Shown: positions 9,406 through 19,006, counted from the first letter of the stretch. The stretch: DNA of 64,000 nt from Halobaculum magnesiiphilum (GCF_019823105.1 NZ_CP081958.1:2604001-2668000), one strand, 5' to 3'. Translations and numbers: made by a program. Notes: generated by a model not told the origin, from the sequence alone.

Positions 9406-10467
9406 ATGCGCGTCGCGGTGGTCTCGATGGACACGGTGGCGACGCGGGACGCGCCCGCGGTCCGCCGGACGCGCCGCGTCGCCGCCGGGCTCGCCGCCGC
9501 CGGACACGACGTCCACTGGCTGTGTGCGCAGTGGTGGGGCGGCGAGATCGAGCACTTCGAACAGGACGGCATCGAGTACCACGCGGTGACCGATCGTCCC
9601 TCGTCCGGACGGTTCCGGTCGAAGCTCCCGTTCGTCCTCCGCCGCGTCGACCCGGACGTCGTCCACGCCGTGTCGGTGCCGCCGGGTCACGCGACGACCG
9701 CCAAGACGACCGCCGCGATGCTTCGGGTCCCGGTCGTCCTCGACTGGTGGGAACGCGACCCCGACCGCGGTTCCGGCCGACAGTACCGGAAGGCCGCGAC
9801 GCGCGCCGACCGGGTGATCGCGCCCTCCGAGACGGTCCGCACCGCCGTGCGCGAGCACGGCGCCAGCGACGTGAACGCCCGGGTGATCCCCGAGAGCATC
9901 GACATGGACCTGGTGCGGTCGGCCGACGCGGACGACCGCTTCGACATGGTGTGGGGGCGCGACCTCGACGGCGACGCCAACGTCGGCGAGTTCCTCCTGG
10001 CGCTGGCGGAGCTTCGCGACCGCGACTGGACGGCGGCGATCGTCGGCGACGGGCCCGCCCGCGACGACGCCGAGCGCATGGCCGCCGACCTCCGGATCGA
10101 CGACCGCGTCCGGTTCCTCGGCGACCTGGACGAGGCGGAGTTCGTCCCGGTGTTGAAGGGGTCGCACGTGTTCGCCCAGACGGCGACGTACGAGCCGTTC
10201 GCGACCGGGTTGCTGTGGGCGCTGGCGTGCGGCTGCGTCGGCATCGTGGAGTACCAGGCGGGCTCGTCCGCCCACGAGCTCGTCGAGGGGCTCGACCGCG
10301 GCCGGCTGGTCACCTCCCCGCAGGAGTTGGCCGACGAGATCGTCGCCTGCGGCTCGCTGCCGGAGTGGGAGACCAACGACGGGTTCGCCGGCTTCGACCA
10401 CGACGAGGTGCGCTCCGAATGGGTCGAGTGCTACGAGGACGCGATCGAGGGGCACGGCTGGCTCTGA
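9406..10467 (+). CDS. Glycosyltransferase, GT-B fold (GT4-like)
   Basis: A 353-residue glycosyltransferase probably using a nucleotide sugar. The N-terminal Rossmann half begins MRVAVVSMDTVATRDAP with the glycine-poor acceptor side (RTRRVAAGLAAAGHDVHWL). The C-terminal half has the family's donor-side features: VIPESIDMDLV, IVGDGPARDDAERMA, VRFLGDL, and TYEPFATGLLWALACGCVGIVEY, which corresponds to the E-x7-E region. No membrane segment is seen. A T-rich box (TTTTTAT) lies about 25-30 bases before the ATG. No other glycosylation genes are adjacent, so acceptor and sugar remain unknown. Confidence 0.85.
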   Translation: MRVAVVSMDTVATRDAPAVRRTRRVAAGLAAAGHDVHWLCAQWWGGEIEHFEQDGIEYHAVTDRPSSGRFRSKLPFVLRRVDPDVVHAVSVPPGHATTAKTTAAMLRVPVVLDWWERDPDRGSGRQYRKAATRADRVIAPSETVRTAVREHGASDVNARVIPESIDMDLVRSADADDRFDMVWGRDLDGDANVGEFLLALAELRDRDWTAAIVGDGPARDDAERMAADLRIDDRVRFLGDLDEAEFVPVLKGSHVFAQTATYEPFATGLLWALACGCVGIVEYQAGSSAHELVEGLDRGRLVTSPQELADEIVACGSLPEWETNDGFAGFDHDEVRSEWVECYEDAIEGHGWL

Positions 10468-10550
10468 ACCGCTTTTCACGGGAGCCTCGCGCGCCTCCGG
10501 CGCGCTCGACCCCCGCCAAAACCCGTTCATGATCAAAAGGCCGCTCGATC

Positions 10551-10625
10551 GCCAGCCTTTCGGAAGACTCGCTCCGCTCGTCTTCCGTACTCTCGTTCGC
10601 TTCGCTCACGAGAGTGCCGGCTGGC
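10551..10625. repeat. Nested cruciform: two hairpins inside an outer stem
   Basis: An outer stem GCCAGCC (10551-10557)/GGCTGGC (10619-10625) encloses two hairpins with 8-bp perfect stems: CGGAAGAC/GTCTTCCG (10561-10587) and ACTCTCGT/ACGAGAGT (10589-10615). Both loops are 11 nt and nearly the same (TCGCTCCGCTC, TCGCTTCGCTC). It lies in the 319-bp gap between the glycosyltransferase and the halocyanin gene. Apart from the halocyanin TATA element nothing else is seen in that gap. Confidence 0.75.
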
Positions 10626-10753
10626 TCGCTCGCGGTATAACTGCCAGTGACTTCCGCACCGCATCCGCATCGCCGCGTCCGCACCGTTGCCGCCACCGCC
10701 GCCGCGCCGCCACCGTTCCGCCTCTCCGCCGTCCCGCCACGGATTCGATCGAC

Positions 10754-10760
10754 GGATATA
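10754..10760 (+). promoter_or_regulatory. TATA element of the halocyanin gene
   Basis: GGATATA, centred 30 bases before ATG 10787. The long reading frame that opens at 10529 would run through the cruciform and this promoter, so translation should start at 10787. Confidence 0.6.
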
Positions 10761-10786
10761 CGTTCGGGAGACGCCAAGCCGCGTGC

Positions 10787-11353
10787 ATGGAAGACGACAC
10801 GCTCAGCCGGCGGAGCTTCCTCCGCGGAGCGGCGGGCGCGACCGCCGCCGCCGGCGCGGTCACCGCGGGATCGGGGACCGCCGCCGCGCAGGCGACGGCC
10901 GACGGCTCCGGCACCGTCGAGGTGGGCGCCGGCAGCGACGGCCTCAAGTTCACCCCCGGAACCGACGAGCCCCTGTACGTCACGCCCGGCACGACCGTGA
11001 CCTTCGAGTGGGTCTCCGGCGGCCACAACATCGCCGTCGACAGCCAGCCGGAAGGCGCCTCCTGGGAGGGTCACACCCCGATCGAGGACGAAGGCTTCTC
11101 CACGGAGTTCACGTTCGAAACGGTCGGCGTCTACGAGTACGTCTGCGAGCCCCACGCGTCCGTCGGGATGGTCGGGACCATCGAGGTCGTCGAACAGCTC
11201 CCGACGCCGACGGCGACGGCCGCCGGCCCGCCGGAGGTCCCCGACTCCGCCAAGAGCCTCGGCATCGCCTCCTTCATCGCGATGGTGTCGACGCTCGGCC
11301 TCGCGTTCTTCTTCACCAAGTACGGCGGCGACTACGAGCCGCCCGAGGAGTAA
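10787..11353 (+). CDS. Halocyanin-type blue copper protein, Tat-exported and membrane-anchored
   Basis: Electron carrier of 188 residues on the outer face of the membrane. A Tat signal with the twin arginine at residues 8-9 (LSRRSFLRG) is followed by an Ala/Gly-rich hydrophobic core. The cupredoxin domain (about 40-140) has the full type-1 copper set: H80 in GGHNI, C120, H123 and M128 in VCEPHASVGMVG. A C-terminal transmembrane helix (about 160-180, IASFIAMVSTLGLAFFFTKYG) anchors it, unlike lipid-anchored halocyanins. The start follows from the TATA box at 10754. It probably passes electrons to a terminal oxidase encoded elsewhere. Confidence 0.92.
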   Translation: MEDDTLSRRSFLRGAAGATAAAGAVTAGSGTAAAQATADGSGTVEVGAGSDGLKFTPGTDEPLYVTPGTTVTFEWVSGGHNIAVDSQPEGASWEGHTPIEDEGFSTEFTFETVGVYEYVCEPHASVGMVGTIEVVEQLPTPTATAAGPPEVPDSAKSLGIASFIAMVSTLGLAFFFTKYGGDYEPPEE

Positions 11354-11366
11354 CCGAAGGGACCCG

Positions 11367-11386
11367 CCGTCGGATTCGGCCGACGG
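11367..11386. terminator. Hairpin between convergent halocyanin and phoU genes
   Basis: Stem CCGTCGG (11367-11373)/CCGACGG (11380-11386) with a 6-nt loop, just 14 bases after the halocyanin stop and facing the phoU 3' end. There is no strong T-run, so a role in termination is only likely. Confidence 0.4.
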
Positions 11387-11466
11387 TACACATCGTTCCG
11401 ACCGCCGTTCTCGATCCCGCTCTCGTCGACGAGAGACCGGGCCCCCTGATGCGACACGGAGAGGCG

Positions 11467-12531
11467 TCAATCGTCGTCGCCGGCGGCCACGCCGACTCCG
11501 TCGCCGACGCGCGACCCGTCGTCCGCGGCGGTGTCGGCTCGTCGGACGGCCGCCCGGAGTCCGGCCTCGGCGATCGCCGCGCCGTGGTCGGCGGTCCGGC
11601 CGACGGCGTTCACGGCCGCGGTCAGCCGGGGGTCCGCCCTGTCCGACTCGAACAGCCGGCGGTCGAGCGCCTCCGTCGCCTCGCGGAGGTCATCGCGCGC
11701 GACCAGCGCCTCGCGGGCGGACGCGATCCCCCGCTCGTCGACGACGGCGTCGACCGCCGCCTCGACGACGCCGCGCGCGTCGCGAGCGCACTCGCGGAGG
11801 TCGTCGGCGACGCGCTCATCGACACAGTCGTCGAGCCGGCGTGCGGTCTCGGCCAGCTCCGTCGCGCGGCTTGCGACGCGTTCGAGCTCCCGGCTCGTCG
11901 TCCACAGGTCGAACAGCTCCGGCCGGGTGAGCCCCAGCGCGTCCACCTCGTCGAGCCGCGAGAGGCTGCGGCGGAAGTGCCGGTCGACCAGCGCGTGGAG
12001 GCGGCGCGCCTGGTCGCCGCGGTCGACGACGGCGTCGTTGCTCCCCCCGTCGAGCACGGCCGCCGTCGCGTCGCGGTGCGTCGACAGCGCGACGAACGAC
12101 AGGTGGCGCACCGACTGCCGGATCGACACCTCCGACGGGTCCAGCGGCGTGGCCGCGGTGATCGCCGAGTCGGTTCCGTCGGCGACGGTCGTCCCCGTCA
12201 GCCCCCTGGCGGTGCGTTCGAGTTCGCGGCGCGTCTCGACGGAGAACCCGTCCTCCGCCTCGATCGTCGCCCGGTCGACGCCCGCGGCGTACGCCGCCCG
12301 GAGGAGCCGCCCCGCATGGGTCGGATCGGCGCCGTCGACCGGGAGGTCGACAGGGCCGCGGCCCGCCGGCTCGTCCGCCGCCGCGTCCGTCTCCACGACG
12401 AGCACCCCGTCGAGGTGGGCGTGCAGCGAGACCTCGTCGCCGGGGTCGACGCCCTGCGACTCCGCCCACGCCTTCGGCAGGGAGACGCTGTAGGTGCCGC
12501 CGCCGACGAGCTGGATCTTGCGTCTCGTCAT
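11467..12531 (-). CDS. phoU: PhoU-type phosphate regulator with N-terminal AbrB DNA-binding domain
   Basis: A 354-residue regulator closing the pst operon. The first ~45 residues are a SpoVT/AbrB swapped-hairpin DNA-binding domain (RKIQLVGGGTYSVSLPKAWAE). The rest is helical with two PhoU-like three-helix bundles; the E/D positions that bind metal in PhoU are partly conserved. The archaeal AbrB-PhoU fusion can bind DNA itself, which bacterial PhoU cannot. It is therefore a good candidate for the protein that reads the palindrome at 17632-17649. It starts 55 bases after pstB. Direct evidence that it controls pst is lacking. Confidence 0.85.
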   Translation of the reverse strand: MTRRKIQLVGGGTYSVSLPKAWAESQGVDPGDEVSLHAHLDGVLVVETDAAADEPAGRGPVDLPVDGADPTHAGRLLRAAYAAGVDRATIEAEDGFSVETRRELERTARGLTGTTVADGTDSAITAATPLDPSEVSIRQSVRHLSFVALSTHRDATAAVLDGGSNDAVVDRGDQARRLHALVDRHFRRSLSRLDEVDALGLTRPELFDLWTTSRELERVASRATELAETARRLDDCVDERVADDLRECARDARGVVEAAVDAVVDERGIASAREALVARDDLREATEALDRRLFESDRADPRLTAAVNAVGRTADHGAAIAEAGLRAAVRRADTAADDGSRVGDGVGVAAGDDD

Positions 12532-12586
12532 CCGTCCGGGCGGAGGGTGTCGGTCGGCGCGGTCGAGCGTGGCGAGCCCACGGCGA

Positions 12587-13510
12587 TCACCCGAACTTGC
12601 CGCTGATGTACTCCTCGACGCGCTGTGACTCCGGGTTCTCGAATATCTTGTCGGTCGCGTCGTACTCGACGAGTTCGCCGCCGGTGAGGAAGACGGCGGT
12701 CTGGTCGGAGATGCGCGCCGCCTGCTGCATGTTGTGGGTGACGATGACGACCGTGTACTCCTCGCTCAGGTCGTCGATGAGGTCCTCGATCTTCGCGGTC
12801 GCGATCGGGTCGAGCGCCGAGGCGGGCTCGTCCATCAGGATGACCTCCGGGTCGACCGAAAGACAGCGGGCGATGCAGAGCCGCTGTTGCTGCCCGCCGG
12901 AGAGGCCGAGGGCGTTGTCGTCGAGGCGGTCGTTCACCTCGTCCCACAGGGCCGCATCGCGCAGGCACCGTTCGACGAGTTCGTCGCGTTCCTCCTGATC
13001 GGAGCGACCGAACAAGCGCGCGAGCAGGCCGGTTTCGAGGTCGCCGTGCTTGCGCGGGCCGTACGAAATGTTCTCCTCGATCGACTTCGGGAACGGGTTC
13101 GGCGACTGGAACACCATCCCCACGCGCTTGCGCAGTTCGACGAGGTTGACGCCCTCCTGGTAGATCTCCTTGCCGTCGAGCGACACGGAGCCGTCGACGC
13201 GCGCGGACTTGACACGGTCGTTCATCCGGTTGAGACACCGGAGGAACGTCGACTTCCCGCAGCCCGAGGGGCCGATGAGGGCCGTGACGCTGTTCTCGGG
13301 GATGTCCATCGAGACGTCCTTGAGGGCGTGGTCCTCGCCGTAGTGGACGTTCAGGTTCTCGACGGAGAGCTTCGTCGCTCCGTCGAACTCGAACTCGCGC
13401 CACTCCTCGCGGACCCGCTCGTCCGTCTCGCCGCTCGTCGTCTCGATCCCTTCGCCGGTCCGTTTCCGCTCGGTGTCGATGTCGCTCGGTTTCTGTGTGG
13501 GTTCGCTCAT
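12587..13510 (-). CDS. pstB: Phosphate ABC transporter ATP-binding protein
   Basis: ATPase of the Pst phosphate importer, 307 residues. Walker [11 protein letters not shown]-loop [12 protein letters not shown], signature LSGGQQQRL, Walker [14 protein letters not shown] and switch histidine VTHNMQQA are all intact. There is an N-terminal extension of about 45 charged residues before the first beta strand ([13 protein letters not shown]). The ATG at 13510 overlaps the pstA stop (ATGA), indicating coupled translation. The reading frame stays open far upstream, but that part is an out-of-frame shadow of pstA. Confidence 0.95.
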   Translation of the reverse strand: MSEPTQKPSDIDTERKRTGEGIETTSGETDERVREEWREFEFDGATKLSVENLNVHYGEDHALKDVSMDIPENSVTALIGPSGCGKSTFLRCLNRMNDRVKSARVDGSVSLDGKEIYQEGVNLVELRKRVGMVFQSPNPFPKSIEENISYGPRKHGDLETGLLARLFGRSDQEERDELVERCLRDAALWDEVNDRLDDNALGLSGGQQQRLCIARCLSVDPEVILMDEPASALDPIATAKIEDLIDDLSEEYTVVIVTHNMQQAARISDQTAVFLTGGELVEYDATDKIFENPESQRVEEYISGKFG

Positions 13511-15162
13511 TGGTTGAGTTCCCTCCTGAAGTAGTATCTCGCCGCGATCCCGATCGCGTAGAACGACAGGACGACGACCAGCAACACGAACGCCGTCGCC
13601 CACTTGAACTCGTCCGGGTTGCTCACGTTGCCCGAGGCGCCGACGCCCGCCGAGATGAGGGCGTACAGCTGGTACGGAAGCGCCGACGTCGCATCGAGCA
13701 GGACGGGGTTCTCCACGAACGGCGGCGAGCCGGTGAACCGGAACCCGCCGATCACGTCCGCCGTCTGGTTGCCCGGGACGAACACGCCCCCGGCCATCGT
13801 CAGCAGGATGGGCGCGGTCTCGCCCGCGATGCGGCCGACGCCGAGGATGATCCCCGTCACGACGCCGGGCAGCGCCGCCGGCAGAACGATGCTCCGGATG
13901 GTCTGCCACTTGCTCACGCCGAGGGCCGCGCTGGCGTCGCGATACTCGTCGGGAACGGCGAGCATCGCCTCGCGACTGGTGATGACGACCAGCGGGAGCA
14001 GCATGAACCCGAGCGTGATCATCCCCGCGAGCAGCGACTTGCCGTTCCCGAACCGGGGAATGAGGAACGCGAAGCCGAACAGGCCGAAGACGATGCTCGG
14101 GGTCGACCACAGCCCGTTGGTGGCGACCTCGACCACCTGCGTGAAGCGCCCGCGCTCGGCGTACTCGGTGAGGAAGACGGCCGCGCCGACGCCGAGCGGG
14201 ACCGCGAACAGCACCGCGCCGACGACGAGCCACACCGTGCCGACGATCGCGGGGAGCACGCCGTTGAACTCGTTGGTGAGGCCGACGCCGTTCATCACGA
14301 ACGGGAGGTAGAACGGCCACTCCCACGATATCGCGGTGCCGAACAGGACGACGGTCGACTCGGGGCCGACGCCGGGGCCGACCGCGAAGCCGTTGACCGC
14401 GCCGCTGAACCCCTTGTACACGGTGAACGCGACGAGCAGGAACAGCACCCCCACGATGGAGAGGGCGTTGAGATACACCAGGACGTACGCCCCGGTGTGT
14501 CGCCCGCGGGCGCCGAACCCGCCGTACGCCTTCGCCGCGGCCCAGCCGGCGATGAGCGAGACGAACAGCGTGATCACCGGGACCGTGAACTCGCCGGTGA
14601 AGGAGGCCTTCTGGGCCCATCCGAGGTTCCACACCCACCCGGGAGCGATGGCGCCTGTGAGGAAGACCAGCCCGGCGAACGCGGAGAGCGCCCCCGCGGG
14701 CAGCGTCGATCCGACGTCCTCGCGGGTCGCCGTCGACACGACGAAGACGCCGACGCCGACGAGCGCCGCCACGAGGAACCACCCGACGGTCCCGAGGCCG
14801 AGGGTCTGTGAGGCCACCAGGCCCGCGGCGACGAACCAGACGAACGCGAACGCGAGGCCGGCGACGATGCCCGCGCTCGCCTGCGGCTCCGTCTCGACGT
14901 AGCCGAGCCGGGAGCCGATCCCGAACGCCATCACGGCGCCGCCGAGCGCCACCAGCGCCCCGCCGGCGAGGGTGACGAGCGGGACGCCCGCCACGGTCGT
15001 GGTCAGCGCCAGCGCCTCGAACAGCGAGGCCAGCGAGAGGGCGAACAACACCGCCGAGAGCCCGACCGCGCCCGCCGCGACCGCCCCGGTCCCCTCGGTG
15101 CCGTCCTTGACCAGCGGGTCCCGAGTTCGCGTCCCAGTTCCGGTATCCGTTCCGATCGCCAT
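13507..15162 (-). CDS. pstA: Phosphate ABC transporter permease PstA with long N-terminal membrane extension
   Basis: Permease of 551 residues, nearly twice the ~280-300 of bacterial PstA. The C-terminal ~280 residues hold the normal permease core, including the EAA-loop region ([21 protein letters not shown] is reduced here to its key run [14 protein letters not shown]) and [11 protein letters not shown]. The first ~250 residues add about six further hydrophobic segments of no family I recognise. The start ATG overlaps the pstC stop (ATGA), and the stop overlaps pstB. It works with PstC as the membrane channel for phosphate. Confidence 0.9.
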   Translation of the reverse strand: MAIGTDTGTGTRTRDPLVKDGTEGTGAVAAGAVGLSAVLFALSLASLFEALALTTTVAGVPLVTLAGGALVALGGAVMAFGIGSRLGYVETEPQASAGIVAGLAFAFVWFVAAGLVASQTLGLGTVGWFLVAALVGVGVFVVSTATREDVGSTLPAGALSAFAGLVFLTGAIAPGWVWNLGWAQKASFTGEFTVPVITLFVSLIAGWAAAKAYGGFGARGRHTGAYVLVYLNALSIVGVLFLLVAFTVYKGFSGAVNGFAVGPGVGPESTVVLFGTAISWEWPFYLPFVMNGVGLTNEFNGVLPAIVGTVWLVVGAVLFAVPLGVGAAVFLTEYAERGRFTQVVEVATNGLWSTPSIVFGLFGFAFLIPRFGNGKSLLAGMITLGFMLLPLVVITSREAMLAVPDEYRDASAALGVSKWQTIRSIVLPAALPGVVTGIILGVGRIAGETAPILLTMAGGVFVPGNQTADVIGGFRFTGSPPFVENPVLLDATSALPYQLYALISAGVGASGNVSNPDEFKWATAFVLLVVVLSFYAIGIAARYYFRRELNQ

Positions 15163-16289
15163 CACTGCTCACCCCCGAGCTTGCTGCGCATCCGCGCCTC
15201 GATGTACTGCGAGCCGATCGAGAGGAACAATACGGTGACGAAGAGGATGATGCCGGCGGCGAACAGGGCGCTCAACTGGAGCCCGTCCGCCTCGCCGTAG
15301 TTCCGGGCGATGAGCGAGGTGAGCGTCTCCTGTCCGTAGAAGGCGTTGTAGATCGGGTCCGTGAGCCGGGGGACGCCCCGGAGCATCACGGTCGCGGCCA
15401 TCGTCTCCCCGATCGCACGCCCCACGCCCAGCAGTACCGCGGCGGAGACGCCCGAGAACGCCGCCGGGAGCGTGATCGAGGTCATCGTCTGCCAGTCGGT
15501 GGTGCCCATCGCCAGCGAGCCGGACTTCATCGACTCCGGGACGCTGCCGATGGCGTCCTCGGCGACCGAGACGACGGTCGGCAGCGCCATCAGTCCGACC
15601 ACGACGCCGACGAACAGGTACGTCCCCTGTCCGAGGATACGGAACTGGTCGGAGGCCCACGGGCTGAGGATGGTGAAGCCGATGAACCCGTAGACGATCG
15701 ACGGGATGCCGGCGAGGATCTCCACGCCGGGCTTGACGGCCTCGCGAACGGGTCCGGGGGCGATCTCGGAGATGAACAGCGCGGCCGCGATCCCCAGCGG
15801 CGCCGCCACCGCCGTCGCGACGAGCGTCACCATCACGGTCCCGTGGATCATCGGCACCATCGAGAACCGGATCGGCGGGGAGACGGCGTCCCAGTTCGGC
15901 TGGATGAACATCCGGAGGCCGGGGACCGAGACGCCGAAGACGCTCGTTCGTTCGTACAGGAAGACGGGGATCGCCTCCCTGAAGATGAACGTCGTGATGA
16001 GGATCAGTATCAGGATCGTCGACACCGTCATCGCGAGCGCGAGCGTCTTCGCGGTCAGTTCTTGATGTCGGATCCAGCCGTAGCCGGCGGAGAGGACGAG
16101 TACCGCGACCGGGACGATCGTCAGCGAGGAGGCGACCAGGAATCCGGCCAGCGACACGAGCATCGCGCCGGCAACGACGCCGACGGTCGCGACGGCGGCC
16201 GGCTCCTCGTTGGCCAGGGAGTCGCGGACGCCCCGTAGGGTTCGGGCGACCCGTTCGATCCCCAGCTCGGATCTGTGTGGTTGTGCCAT
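15162..16289 (-). CDS. pstC: Phosphate ABC transporter permease PstC
   Basis: Second permease of the Pst importer, 375 residues. Two or three extra N-terminal hydrophobic segments precede the core, which carries [13 protein letters not shown] and the loop [20 protein letters not shown], then [12 protein letters not shown]. The distal end overlaps pstA by ATGA. The 88-bp gap after pstS holds no gene. PstC and PstA form a heterodimer fed by PstS outside and powered by PstB inside. Confidence 0.94.
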   Translation of the reverse strand: MAQPHRSELGIERVARTLRGVRDSLANEEPAAVATVGVVAGAMLVSLAGFLVASSLTIVPVAVLVLSAGYGWIRHQELTAKTLALAMTVSTILILILITTFIFREAIPVFLYERTSVFGVSVPGLRMFIQPNWDAVSPPIRFSMVPMIHGTVMVTLVATAVAAPLGIAAALFISEIAPGPVREAVKPGVEILAGIPSIVYGFIGFTILSPWASDQFRILGQGTYLFVGVVVGLMALPTVVSVAEDAIGSVPESMKSGSLAMGTTDWQTMTSITLPAAFSGVSAAVLLGVGRAIGETMAATVMLRGVPRLTDPIYNAFYGQETLTSLIARNYGEADGLQLSALFAAGIILFVTVLFLSIGSQYIEARMRSKLGGEQ

Positions 16290-16377
16290 CGTGGGAAGTG
16301 TCGTATGTGTCGAAATTATGAAACAAAGGCGATGTGAAGGCGAGACGGAACCGACCGCGAGCGCCGTGACTACGGCC

Positions 16378-17586
16378 TCAGACCTGGTCGGGCAGCTTCT
16401 CGAACTCGTTCTCGATGTCCTTCGTCGGAAGCGGGATGTAGTTGTTCGCCTCGACGAACACCTGCTGGCCGAAGTCGGTCAGGAACATGTTCATGAACGC
16501 CGCCTCGCGCATGTCCGTTCCGCTCGGCGTGTCCTCGGTGATCTTCGTATACTGGTGCAGGTCGCGGTTGAGCGGATACGAGGAGTCGAAGATGGTGTTC
16601 TCGGCGTCCTTGTCGGGCTCGTACAGCGTGCCCTCGAACTCGATCCCGATGGGGCGGACGGACTCGCTGGTGAACGCCAGCGCCATGTACGCGATGGCGC
16701 CCTCGTTCTGCTGGACGGCCTGCGCGACCTGCTGGTTCTGGCCGAAGCGGGTGTCGACGCCGGGCATCGGCGCGTCGGCGGAGCCGAGCATGTTGAGGCG
16801 GAACGCGGTGTCGGTGCCCGAGCCCTCGGCGCGGCCGATGACGTAGATCTCCTGGTCCGGACCGCCGACCTCGCTCCAGTTGGCGATCTCGTCCTGATAG
16901 ATCTGGCGGACCTCCTCGCCGGTGAGCTGCGTGACGCCGGCCTCGTAGATGTCCGAGGAGACGACGACCGGCTGGCCGTCGCGCCCGAGGACGTGGTCGA
17001 CGACTTCCTCGTTCGCCTTCTCCTCGCTCCAGTCGAGTTCGGCCGTGATCGGACCCGAGGAGTTGCCGATGTCGACGAGGCCGTCGACGACCGACTTACA
17101 GCCGGTGCCCGAGTGGCTCAGGCCGACCGAGGTGGGGTACGGCGGCGTCGCCTGCTGACCCGTCGGTTCGAACCCGTACAGGCTGGCGAAGTAGTCCGCG
17201 AGGCGCATGTCCTCGGCGCCGTTCTCGGCGAGGGAGTCCCAGCCGGGGACGGTGTTGCCCTCCTCCTCGTTGCTTCCCCAGTACTCGCCGTCGCTGGCCG
17301 GCGGGTTGGAGTTCCAGTACGAGCTCCCCTTGTTGGCGATGGGATACACCGTCGAGGAACCCTCGGCGGTGAGCATCTGCACCGGGGAGCCCGAGCCGCC
17401 GTCGGAGCTTCCCTGGTCCGAGCCGCCGGAGCCCCCCGATCCGCCCGACCCGTCCGAGGCATCGGTGTTGGACCCCCCGCTGGAACCGGAACAGCCCGCG
17501 AGCCCAGTCGCGCCGGCCGCGCCGGCGGCGACGAGGAATTTCCTCCGCGAAACGAACTCGCTTCGAGCCGCTGTCTCCTTCGTCAT
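16378..17586 (-). CDS. pstS: Phosphate-binding lipoprotein PstS
   Basis: Extracellular phosphate receptor of the Pst system, 402 residues. The signal is Tat-type with a lipobox: SRRKFLVAAGAAGATGLAGC, the Cys becoming the lipid anchor. A Ser/Gly/Asp-rich tether of about 40 residues follows. The mature domain shows PBP-family phosphate contacts (AEGSSTVYPI, GSGTDTAFR, IGNSSGPIT). ATG 17586 is used because the longer frame from 17691 would cross the TATA box. It is the first gene of pstS-pstC-pstA-pstB-phoU. Confidence 0.94.
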   Translation of the reverse strand: MTKETAARSEFVSRRKFLVAAGAAGATGLAGCSGSSGGSNTDASDGSGGSGGSGGSDQGSSDGGSGSPVQMLTAEGSSTVYPIANKGSSYWNSNPPASDGEYWGSNEEEGNTVPGWDSLAENGAEDMRLADYFASLYGFEPTGQQATPPYPTSVGLSHSGTGCKSVVDGLVDIGNSSGPITAELDWSEEKANEEVVDHVLGRDGQPVVVSSDIYEAGVTQLTGEEVRQIYQDEIANWSEVGGPDQEIYVIGRAEGSGTDTAFRLNMLGSADAPMPGVDTRFGQNQQVAQAVQQNEGAIAYMALAFTSESVRPIGIEFEGTLYEPDKDAENTIFDSSYPLNRDLHQYTKITEDTPSGTDMREAAFMNMFLTDFGQQVFVEANNYIPLPTKDIENEFEKLPDQV

Positions 17587-17619
17587 CACCTGAACGCTTC
17601 CGGGATTAGTAAAAAGGGG

Positions 17620-17649
17620 TTTATAATAGGGGTACCCGGACCCGGGTAC
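17620..17649 (-). promoter_or_regulatory. pst promoter with perfect 8-2-8 palindrome
   Basis: On the minus strand a TATA element (ATTATAAA, 17620-17627) lies about 35 bases before the pstS ATG. Immediately upstream, where the BRE and an activator or repressor would sit, is the perfect inverted repeat GTACCCGG-AC-CCGGGTAC (17632-17649). Position and symmetry fit an operator for a dimeric regulator of phosphate uptake. Confidence 0.65.
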
Positions 17650-17773
17650 TCCGCCGGAGGACACGGGTGCGGTAGGTATCGATGAGAGCACCGCGTCCCG
17701 GTCACGTGGGATATATAGGACTCGGTGGGTGACGGAGTCGGTACGTATCCGAACGTATACACGTCAACTACAC

Positions 17774-17782
17774 AAAATATTT
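17774..17782 (+). promoter_or_regulatory. TATA element of the 'halo transducer' gene
   Basis: AAAATATTT, centred about 34 bases before ATG 17812, in the 225-bp divergent region shared with pstS. The reading frame open from 17725 would cross this element. Confidence 0.5.
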
Positions 17783-17811
17783 GTCGCGGTAGCGGCGAGC
17801 CTCGACCGAGC

Positions 17812-18891
17812 ATGGAACGTGCCGAGCGGTCCGAGGACGGCCGGATCGGGAGTCGAGCCGTCGAGGACATCGCCGAGACGGTCGCCGCGACGGACGGGAC
17901 CGACGCGGGAGACCCCGAGGAGATCGCGGCGACGCTGCGGGGAGTCGCCGCCGACGGCGTCCTCACCGGGGAGAGCGTCGACTCGGCGATGGCGCACCTC
18001 TCGAAGGTCGTCTCGACGCCCGCCACCCGGGTGGAGCTGTCGGGGATGGAACTCGATTCCGCGCGCGAGGACGCGACCGAGATGGCCGACGTACCGAGCG
18101 TCGCCGCCCGGCTGGACGGGTTCGCCGCACGCGTGGGGTCGATCGAGTCGGACGTGGAGACGCTGGACGCGGACCTCCGGAACCTCATCGACCGTGCCGA
18201 GGACACGGCCGTTCCGGCGGACCCCTCCGAGAGCGAGGGAGTCGAACTGTACCGGATCGCCGCCGAGGATCGACGGATCCACGCCGAGGCGACGCGACTC
18301 CAGGGGGAGGCGGACGAACTGACGACGGAGATCGAGTCGTTCGGACGGTGGATCGCGCGGCCCTCGGTCCGACACGACGAACTCCGGACGGACGTCGAGG
18401 AGCTGACCGCCGCGGTCGGGGCACTGGAGGACGATGCGGCGTCCCTTGCCGACGCGGTGGACGCGGTCGACGCTGACGACGCGCAGGACGCCGCCGACGC
18501 TGACGAGGCCAACGATGCCTCCGACGCTGACGGCGACGACGGCGTCGACGACACCTTCGCCCGAACGTGGTTCGACTGCACGCTCCGCCGCCGCGTGTTG
18601 GAACTGCAGGCCGCTGACCTGCGCGCGGCGGCCGCCGATGTGGCGACCGTCGACGAGAGACTCGGGGCCGAGCCCGAGGCCCCCGCCCACGAGGCCGTCC
18701 GGGACCTGACGGCCGACCTCGAGGACCGCCTCGCCGCGACCGCCGACCGCCTCGACGAGCTCGCCCGGCAGTCCTGGCACGACCGGTACGACCGGAACTT
18801 GCGGGCGATCGACGAGGACATGGCGACGGTCGAACCGCCGGTCGAGTGGGGAAGCGTGCTAACGGCGCTGGAGGAGGCTCGGGCGAGCTAA
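17812..18891 (+). CDS. Coiled-coil 'halo transducer' family protein
   Basis: Acidic, largely helical protein of 359 residues with no signal peptide or membrane segment. Long heptad-like stretches (IESDVETLDADLRNLIDRA, and later RLQGEADELTTEIESFG) predict coiled coil. An Asp/Ala-rich linker lies near residues 215-245. Proteins of this type in haloarchaea are often labelled 'halo transducer protein', but no MCP signalling tip is visible here, so a chemotaxis role is not supported. It is divergent from pstS and may share phosphate control through the common 225-bp region. Function unknown. Confidence 0.7.
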   Translation: MERAERSEDGRIGSRAVEDIAETVAATDGTDAGDPEEIAATLRGVAADGVLTGESVDSAMAHLSKVVSTPATRVELSGMELDSAREDATEMADVPSVAARLDGFAARVGSIESDVETLDADLRNLIDRAEDTAVPADPSESEGVELYRIAAEDRRIHAEATRLQGEADELTTEIESFGRWIARPSVRHDELRTDVEELTAAVGALEDDAASLADAVDAVDADDAQDAADADEANDASDADGDDGVDDTFARTWFDCTLRRRVLELQAADLRAAAADVATVDERLGAEPEAPAHEAVRDLTADLEDRLAATADRLDELARQSWHDRYDRNLRAIDEDMATVEPPVEWGSVLTALEEARAS

Positions 18892-19006
18892 TCGGGAGTT
18901 TCGGCCACCGTCGTGACGATACTCGATCGACATCCGGAAACTACTGTCTCAAAAACAACACGTTCATGAGCGAGTGCCCGAACGGTCGGTCGGGGGGAGA
19001 AGGAGG

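Noticed and set aside
7352-9589. Long plus-strand open frame (745 codons) opposite the S9 peptidase
   Set aside because: Antisense shadow of a GC-rich gene: Val/Asp/Gly/Arg-rich, no family motif, while the minus strand has a full catalytic triad.
13511-15172. Upstream extension of the pstB frame through pstA
   Set aside because: It is the out-of-frame reading of pstA and Arg-rich; PstB starts at the ATGA overlap.
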